Shown: in pieces, positions 36,701 through 40,945 of the stretch
How the letters are laid out: each line of letters starts with the position of its first letter
Position numbering within the stretch: position 1 is the first letter of the stretch
DNA from: a virus
Reading direction: 5' to 3' (one strand)
Length of the DNA stretch: 40,945 nt
Virus record (IMG/VR): IMGVR_UViG_3300049216_000114
Location: 1 to 40,945 of that record
Notes under the pieces: generated by a model
What the model saw: the letters and a program-made list of their open reading frames with translations, nothing else
The model's database searches: none
What the model was told of the DNA's origin: nothing
Program-made: the position numbers and the translations under genes

Positions 36701-38763
36701 ATGCCTGAGGTGCCGACGTCCTTGGCGATCTCGAGAAGGTCACCCTTGAGCTGCTCGAGCAGACCGCGTACGTCGTCCAGACGCTTGAAGTACTGCTCCT
36801 GCGCGATACCGCCTTCGGAGACGCTCTTGTTCGTCGCCTCCTGGACGTTGCCGTAGTCCTCGATCAGAGCGAGCGCGGCGACGCCGGCACGACCACCACC
36901 GAACTGGGCGGTGATGAAGTCCTTCTGCTTCTGCGTGAGCGTGTCGAACTTCGCCGAGAGGTCCGACAGCTCGTCGTTGAACGGCTGGAGGGTGTTGATG
37001 CCGAGGTTGGCGAAGACCTCCTGGAACGCAGCGTTGCCCTCGCGACCGAAGAAGCGCTGGAGCTCGCCGGCCGTGGCTGCGCTGGACTCACCCGTGCGCG
37101 CCTGGAGGTCAGCCAGCGTGTTGGCGGTCTGCTCGACGGAGAAGCCGGCACTCGTGGCGAGGTCACCGATCTGGGCGAGACCCGGCAGCACCGCCTGTGC
37201 GTTGGCCAGACCGAAGTTCTGCGCCGCGCTGGTCGCTGCATCCAGCACGCGCGGCGTGTCGGCAGCCGTGAGGTTGAAGGCCCTCGTTGCGGCCACCAGA
37301 TCCTCGAGGTCAGCCTGCGCGGCCTCAGCCGATCCGCCCAGCACGGTGAGTTCAGCGCCGAGCTGGCTGCCCTGCTGGGCGAGCTGCGTGGACGAACCCT
37401 GGCCCTGGAAAGCACCGGCGAACTGCGCGCCGAGCTCGACGGACTGACTGGGAGCGAGGCCGGCCGGTGCGCCGATCGAGCCGAGAGAGTTGGCCAGCGC
37501 GGTGGCCTTGTCGCGTGGCAGGTCGAGCCGGTTGCCCAGGTCGGTGATCGCCCGGTCGAAGTCGACCGACTGGGTGATGGCCTGCTTGAGTCCGTCCTCG
37601 ACGAGGCGGAACGCCTGGTAGAGCAGCAGATACTTGGCGACCTGTGCGGTCGTGTTGCCCAGCGACTCTGCGTCCTGGCCCTCGTCACCGCCGCCCAGGC
37701 CGCCTTGGAAACCTCGGAAGAAACCACCGATGCCGCCGCCGCCGGCTTCCGCCGCCTTCGCGGCTGCTGCTGCCTGCGAGTCCTGAACGGCAGCGAGTCG
37801 TTCCTGCGCCGCTGTCAGGGCCTTGATTGCAGCGAGTTCCTCAGTGGTGCCAGTGATGCCCGCCTGTCGGATCGTCTCGAGCTTCTGCTCAGCCAAGCCC
37901 AGGCCAGCAGTAGCGACGGCCTCCTTGTTCTTTCCCTCGGCGGTGAGGGCCGTGACCTGGGCCAGGCGCTCCTCGAGCGTGACGTCTGTGGTGCTGGTCG
38001 CTGTCTCCTGAGAGCCGGTGAGAAGGTCCTTTCGAGACGTCCGCAGCACGCTGGACTGAGCGCTGTTGAGGTCGATCTGCTCGCTGATGTTGTTTTTCTC
38101 GAAATCAGAGAGCGGATCGCCTGCTGAGGTCCTGCCCGTGACGAGCGACTGTCGAAGAAGGGCGCTCTGCTTCTCCAGGAAGGTGATCTCAGAGTTGATT
38201 GCGCGGAGACCGACCACGCCCTCAGCGGTGAACTCATCCAGTGGAGCCTGGAGTCCCTGGATCGCAGACTGGAGCCCGCGAGCCCCCTGCTCGGCCTCCG
38301 TCTCAAGCCCCAGCAGCGTGCGATAGGACTCAAGATCCGCAGTGGGAATGCCGGCGAACTCAGTGATCTCCGCGTTCGTGAGTCCGGCGTTGATGAAACT
38401 CGCGGCCGGCCTGGGGACCCTGGCCTGCTCGCTGACCGCCGCGCGCGCCCTCTCGTTCTGCCGGGCGATGTCGGCGTTGGTCGGAACGATCGTGGTGGCC
38501 TCAGCGAGCGCGCCCTTGATCTCGGCCACGCGAGCCTTGGCGCCGTCGGCCGCTGATGTGAGGGCGGCGTCGACCTGCGCGGTGAACTTCGAGATGCCGC
38601 CCGCGTCGATGTCGCCGATGCCAGCGAGGGCCTCATTGGTCTTGCTGGCCGACTCCTCCGCGACATCGGGAATGGCGGCAAGAGCTTCGCTGACCTCCGA
38701 GATGCCCGACGTGTTGCCGGTCGTCTCGACGTTGATCAGAAAGTTGCTGGTCTCGTCAGCCAT
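33712..38763 (-). CDS. Tail tape measure protein, 1683 aa
   Basis: It sets tail length and is ejected with the DNA. It is by far the longest gene, directly follows the tail chaperone genes and is Ala/Gln/Thr-rich and mostly helical. Hydrophobic segments lie near AKYLLLYQAFRL (about 375), AAFLVGEIALAANLIG (about 720) and GPLGVALAGAFLIDQ (about 885). The C-terminal third has coiled-coil repeats (LQQALVQQAQDQ, LEQALNTQQRDLAQ). ATG 38763 has AGGAGG eight bases upstream; GTG 38772 is too close. At a typical 1.5 angstrom per residue it implies a tail near 250 nm. A small in-frame 21-bp duplication at 35491-35530 gives a repeated VPGTSF. Confidence 0.93.
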   Translation of the reverse strand: MADETSNFLINVETTGNTSGISEVSEALAAIPDVAEESASKTNEALAGIGDIDAGGISKFTAQVDAALTSAADGAKARVAEIKGALAEATTIVPTNADIARQNERARAAVSEQARVPRPAASFINAGLTNAEITEFAGIPTADLESYRTLLGLETEAEQGARGLQSAIQGLQAPLDEFTAEGVVGLRAINSEITFLEKQSALLRQSLVTGRTSAGDPLSDFEKNNISEQIDLNSAQSSVLRTSRKDLLTGSQETATSTTDVTLEERLAQVTALTAEGKNKEAVATAGLGLAEQKLETIRQAGITGTTEELAAIKALTAAQERLAAVQDSQAAAAAKAAEAGGGGIGGFFRGFQGGLGGGDEGQDAESLGNTTAQVAKYLLLYQAFRLVEDGLKQAITQSVDFDRAITDLGNRLDLPRDKATALANSLGSIGAPAGLAPSQSVELGAQFAGAFQGQGSSTQLAQQGSQLGAELTVLGGSAEAAQADLEDLVAATRAFNLTAADTPRVLDAATSAAQNFGLANAQAVLPGLAQIGDLATSAGFSVEQTANTLADLQARTGESSAATAGELQRFFGREGNAAFQEVFANLGINTLQPFNDELSDLSAKFDTLTQKQKDFITAQFGGGRAGVAALALIEDYGNVQEATNKSVSEGGIAQEQYFKRLDDVRGLLEQLKGDLLEIAKDVGTSGIGAGAGVLLEAFKPVLDTVQQLLAVFDSIPAPLREAAFLVGEIALAANLIGKLDLGTRVGNIAGNARSRVGGIGATGPAGTIGDAEAESAAKIEAASTEVVAAETKFADDVFGVGGAKLTAGIDALTSALTRGAEQLDAEGLTGSSGVGRAALNLGAVDVVDAAKTSGLLITDAVGTLATSIKGAASGLLEAVGPLGVALAGAFLIDQTFNATSKVLSAQVSAGGGGTSADDFLNGANAAGNQAVSDRRDSSGFFGATINALLGNQAGRDAAASARSQQLDAALAKQIQTAGAGQTAANANEALVDLQDATDGTNGLTTSLKNLAAVGLTAQQQFDAVSDALSDANKAANGFIAPGQFAKIASVVGANAAQDLSADSTIGSTSVPLTGNIGVPGTSFRVPGTSFLKDALGVGQSFLFKPRANSESNADTLTKSQSTDLSSAVSASIQSFLNSNDPFGDPLTAQQLQQERDQAVQAAVTKLQNDGKNAAQIAKLLPDLKTSIGQAVSAQLASLTSNSNLSVADVADDVTGLTQTAQQAGTDEVTNASLGGAAVGPAGVTGANTTLQDLLQTRAELLKQAVVKTPGGQQVLSQLNQNIAAAQLALQQATTTQIGVDGQLAQSLISPLDKDGTIKANIATLQAELKNTSEVSAREALQAQINQASQQLAAQVTSDINAAYAVGVASDDAVGQAQVALEQALNTQQRDLAQGATGSQVSQDTVAVANAKLASLQAGIAQTVAQQTASARAGDPLAQATTALTTAQETLTGITAGTTAYYTQLATINQAQYALAQAIATDASNQFLLARDTTNPVDTARAALQQALVQQAQDQKRGTGNAAADKVAVENAQEAAIQAVLTQQLSLQETAFNLHQETGQQYLDFLENQKTSLTAQLAATKKGSEGYQQLIDDLNTVNGDILSVSQQYSGQFNLGNIKVPTVYDARVQEANPSAGLGASTNVQNVYFSINGADTNAVKQIISQTLGQQPLSTRGVTTRKVTVS

Positions 38764-38777
38764 CTCGCTCACCTCCT

Positions 38778-39844
38778 CTAGCGGCGGGGAATGATCTCGT
38801 TCCTGGTCATCGGCACTTCGACGTCGTCACTGCCACCGGAGCCGTTGCGACGCCGGGCGCGGACGCTCTCGAACCACTGGCTCATGGCTTCGTCGTCTCC
38901 GTAGAACTCCTCCGGTGGTCGGTCCTCCTCGGGTAGTTCATAGAAGCTGAGGATGGACATGGCTTCGTTGACGGCTACGACGAGGTCCCAGCCGGCGCTG
39001 GCGGCGTTGCCTCCTGGGTAGAGGCTGGCGACTCCACCGCCGTGTCGGGCAGCTGAGACGACACGGACGAACTCGGCTGCCCTCCCGAGAAACGCGCTTC
39101 ACCACGGCTCATGGCCAGCTCCCCCAGCGCGATGTTGGCTCGTTCCAACAGGCCGGGCGGCAGCTGCTCGACCTCGGCCGGCGACGCGAGAGCTCGCTGG
39201 TGCTTGCACTTCGCGTGGTCCCAGGTGGTCACGCCTTCGACCCTGGTGGCGTCGCAGAGTCGCAAGCTGTAGTACAGCTGCGAACGGGTGTAGCCAGCTG
39301 CGAACCTGTCGCTGGCTCGCGACTCGCGCCACTTCTTGCGGTACTCGTCCTCGACGGCGTTGTCCTGGCCGTAGTCCACGCGCGCCTGCTTCATGCGCCG
39401 CTGGACAAGCGCCTCGAGATGCTCGGCGTACTCCGTCGAGACCTTGTCGACGACACGCTTTTCGTCGTCAGTCAGCGTGTCGGTGTCAAGGGTGCGCTGG
39501 ATGACCTGGATCTTGTCGGTCCACTCCGGGTCGGCCTGCGCCTCGATGATCGCCTCGTTGATGAACTCCTGCCGACGCAGGCTCACGAGCTCCTCGATCA
39601 GCTGACTGGTGGGGATCTCCCGTAGGCGTGCCTCGAACACGAGACCCTCGGGCGTCTCGGGGTCCTCCAAGGCGAGGATGTAGCGGCTGCGCGCTGCGGC
39701 GCCGTCGCGCCGGCACTCCTCGAGCTCGAAACTGTTGAGCTTCGCCATCCACAGGAGCATTGGCTCCTCGGGGTTGTCGTCGAACACGATCTCGACGCCC
39801 TCGACGAACAGGTCAGTGACCCGCTTGAGGTCGATCAGTGCCAT
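38778..39844 (-). CDS. Tail assembly chaperone, -1 frameshift fusion, about 355 aa
   Basis: Ribosomes are predicted to slip back one base between about 39092 and 39080. After a stop (TGA) at about 39099, the -1 frame is open to 38778. It reads LGRAAEFVRVVSAARHGGG, then AGWDLVVAVNEAMSILSFY, ELPEEDRPPEEFYGDD and the basic ARRR end. This is much more protein-like than the zero-frame tail. The separate ATG at 38960 gives only the last 60 residues. Candidate slip points are T-TTC (zero-frame TTC at 39091-39089) and GGGA before GGG (39086-39080). Neither is a classic heptamer. Confidence 0.7.
38975..39844 (-). CDS. Tail assembly chaperone, zero-frame product, 289 aa
   Basis: It coats the tape measure during tail assembly. 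It lies between the major tail protein and tape measure genes, as expected. ATG 39844 has GGAGGG four bases upstream. The N-terminal domain (about 1-110) has LKRVTDLFVEGVEIVFDDNP and TSQLIEELVSLRRQEFINEA. The central part (about 110-250) is basic and helical with TTWDHAKCKHQRAL. The last 40 residues (Ser/Pro/Thr/Ala-rich) look non-native and are replaced in the frameshifted product. Confidence 0.85.
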   Translation of the reverse strand: MALIDLKRVTDLFVEGVEIVFDDNPEEPMLLWMAKLNSFELEECRRDGAAARSRYILALEDPETPEGLVFEARLREIPTSQLIEELVSLRRQEFINEAIIEAQADPEWTDKIQVIQRTLDTDTLTDDEKRVVDKVSTEYAEHLEALVQRRMKQARVDYGQDNAVEDEYRKKWRESRASDRFAAGYTRSQLYYSLRLCDATRVEGVTTWDHAKCKHQRALASPAEVEQLPPGLLERANIALGELAMSRGEARFSGGQPSSSVSSQLPDTAVESPASTQEATPPAPAGTSS

Positions 39845-39901
39845 GTCACCCTCCGTTGTTCCAGTCGATCCCAGTCCAGCCGTGCCCTGATGGGTACGGC
39901 A

Positions 39902-39938
39902 ACGGCCAGCTCCCGAGGTCAAGTCGAGAGCTGGCCGT
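39902..39938 (-). terminator. Hairpin after the major tail protein gene
   Basis: ACGGCCAGCTC (39902-39912) pairs perfectly with GAGCTGGCCGT (39928-39938) around a 15-nt loop. It sits in the 40024-39845 gap between the major tail protein and the tail chaperone, and may partly terminate transcripts so that the tail tube protein is made in excess. There is no T-run. Confidence 0.6.
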
Positions 39939-40007
39939 CCAGTCCGTTCCGCTCTTTCGAGTCGTGCGTTTCGAGCCTTGCTTTCTAGCAGCTTGCGAGT
40001 AGGCCGG

Positions 40008-40036
40008 TCTAGACCGTGCCGCTCTAGACCGTGCCG
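40008..40036 (-). repeat. Direct repeat of the major tail protein gene end
   Basis: TCTAGACCGTGCCG occurs at 40008-40021 and again at 40023-40036. The second copy contains the stop codon and last codons of the major tail protein gene. The first copy, just after the stop, appears to be a 15-bp tandem duplication. It probably arose by slippage and creates a second, unused stop. Confidence 0.85.
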
Positions 40037-40945
40037 TCGGTGACGGTCATGTCGCCCTGGTCCGAGGTGAAGTCGAGCTTCACCGTGAGCTTCTGCTGCA
40101 CCTGCACCGAGAAGGCCGGGGCCGTCCAGCGCGCGTCGTCGATGGTGATGACCTTGAGCACTGAACCGTCGATCGGGCTGTGCAGCACCGCCGTGACCGG
40201 CACGATGGGCGACTGCGTCGCAGCCGAGGACTGGAAGGTCGTCGGGTCAATGCCGGTGATCAGGTTGATTGCATTCTGGAGCGCCTGCGGGTCGACCGGC
40301 TTGATCTGCACCGAGCCGGTGACCGTCGGGACGTCGTAGTCCTGACCGACCAGGTGGTAGTTGCCGAACTCCTGGTCCTTGTCGAGCGTGACCTTCCAGG
40401 TCGCGTCGAAGCTCTGCACGCCCGGCAGCCGGTTCAGGTAGGGCTGCGTCTTGTCGTAGGCGCCGAGGTAGATGGCGATGTCGCGACCACGGATGGCGGC
40501 CGGCTTCGTCGCGCTGGCGACCTCGTTCACCGACTGCGGGAACTCCTCGACGGTCGGGCTCGAGTACATGATGTCGATGTTGGCGCCGGTCGCCACCACA
40601 GCGACGAGCGTGATCGTGGTGACCGCAGCATCGGCAGTGACCGTGCCGTAAGACTCGGTGTAGTCCACACCGTTGACCAGGCGCAGCCCGTTGGCCGTGA
40701 CGTTGAGGATGCGGCGCTCGATGCCAGCCTCGACGATCGCGTACGCGGGGTTAGCGGTGACGACCGTCTGACCAGCCGCGCCCGTGCCCGCCGTGGTCTC
40801 CACGTAGGTCGAACCGGCGTTGTAGTAGATCGAGTCACCACGGAAGGTGGCCGTCTGCTTGGCGTCGCTCGTGAGGCCGAAGCTGTAGGCCATCGACTCC
40901 AGCGTCAGGAACGGGATGCCCACCGAACTGACGGTGGCGAACGGG
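40024..40945 (-). CDS. Major tail protein, 5' end cut by the window edge
   Basis: It forms the tail tube. It lies directly before the tail chaperone pair and is a beta-rich, Thr/Val/Asp-rich protein of about 300 residues. The C-terminal half (EFGNYHLVGQDYDVPTVTGS, then QQKLTVKLDFTSDQGDMTVT) resembles tail tube folds, and the middle contains GTVTADAAVTTITLVAV, perhaps part of an inserted domain. The frame is open to the right edge, so the true start lies beyond it. The GTG at 40923 gives 299 aa but is not preceded by a convincing ribosome binding site. Confidence 0.8.
   Translation of the reverse strand, partial: PFATVSSVGIPFLTLESMAYSFGLTSDAKQTATFRGDSIYYNAGSTYVETTAGTGAAGQTVVTANPAYAIVEAGIERRILNVTANGLRLVNGVDYTESYGTVTADAAVTTITLVAVVATGANIDIMYSSPTVEEFPQSVNEVASATKPAAIRGRDIAIYLGAYDKTQPYLNRLPGVQSFDATWKVTLDKDQEFGNYHLVGQDYDVPTVTGSVQIKPVDPQALQNAINLITGIDPTTFQSSAATQSPIVPVTAVLHSPIDGSVLKVITIDDARWTAPAFSVQVQQKLTVKLDFTSDQGDMTVTDGTV

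Overview
The window is a 41 kb piece of a double-stranded DNA tailed phage with a long non-contractile tail (siphovirus). The host is most likely a high-GC actinobacterium. This is inferred from the GC-rich sequence, the G/C-ended codons, the many GTG starts and ATGA/GTGA gene overlaps, and the set of replication genes (T7-type primase-helicase, Sak4-like ATPase, Cas4-like nuclease). Terminase, portal and capsid genes are absent and should lie beyond the right edge. No integrase, repressor, tRNA or CRISPR array was seen.

Layout. (1) 1-192: left edge with two hairpins. (2) 193-1404 (-): an unrecognised 403-aa gene. (3) 1405-1942: divergent control region with a palindromic operator-like site, a 59-bp inverted repeat, two 75-bp tandem repeats and CACGAGCGATC iterons; a possible origin. 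(4) 1943-5159 (+): about 13 very small, mostly unrecognised genes, nearly all translationally coupled. (5) 5167-15333 (+): a DNA-end and genome-maintenance block with Ku, an ATP-dependent LigD-type ligase, a MoxR/RavA-like AAA+ ATPase, a small membrane protein, a ViaA-like VWA protein, a DUF6744-like protein, a WGR-domain protein and a RuvB-like ATPase. (6) 15334-16963 (+): an AT-rich island, then small Cys/His proteins and an HNH protein. (7) 16917-24883 (-): a second HNH protein, small accessory proteins, primase-helicase, SSB-like protein, Sak4-like ATPase and Cas4-like nuclease. (8) 25166-27788 (-): lysis genes (CHAP endolysin, holin, other membrane proteins). (9) 27860-40945 (-): tail genes read right to left: major tail protein (cut by the edge), tail assembly chaperones with a probable -1 frameshift, a 1683-aa tape measure, and minor tail or fibre proteins.

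How the parts may work together. The most striking part is 5.2-13.8 kb. It encodes both core components of bacterial non-homologous end joining (Ku plus ligase), next to a complete MoxR/VWA chaperone pair, a free-standing WGR domain (a fold that binds DNA ends in PARPs) and a RuvB-like branch-migration ATPase. With the leftward Sak4, SSB and Cas4 genes, the phage seems to carry both an annealing-type and an end-joining route for processing its DNA. Three operon heads carry a GTGTACGA-type 16-bp palindrome. A second 16-bp palindrome (consensus GMSAACGNNCGTTSKC) recurs at least 12 times across the window, which suggests genome-wide binding by a regulator. A conserved leader (ACCCGCGAA, then CCTCAACGAGAGG in two of three) precedes the Ku, MoxR and DUF6744 genes. 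Family assignments come from motifs read by eye, not from database searches.
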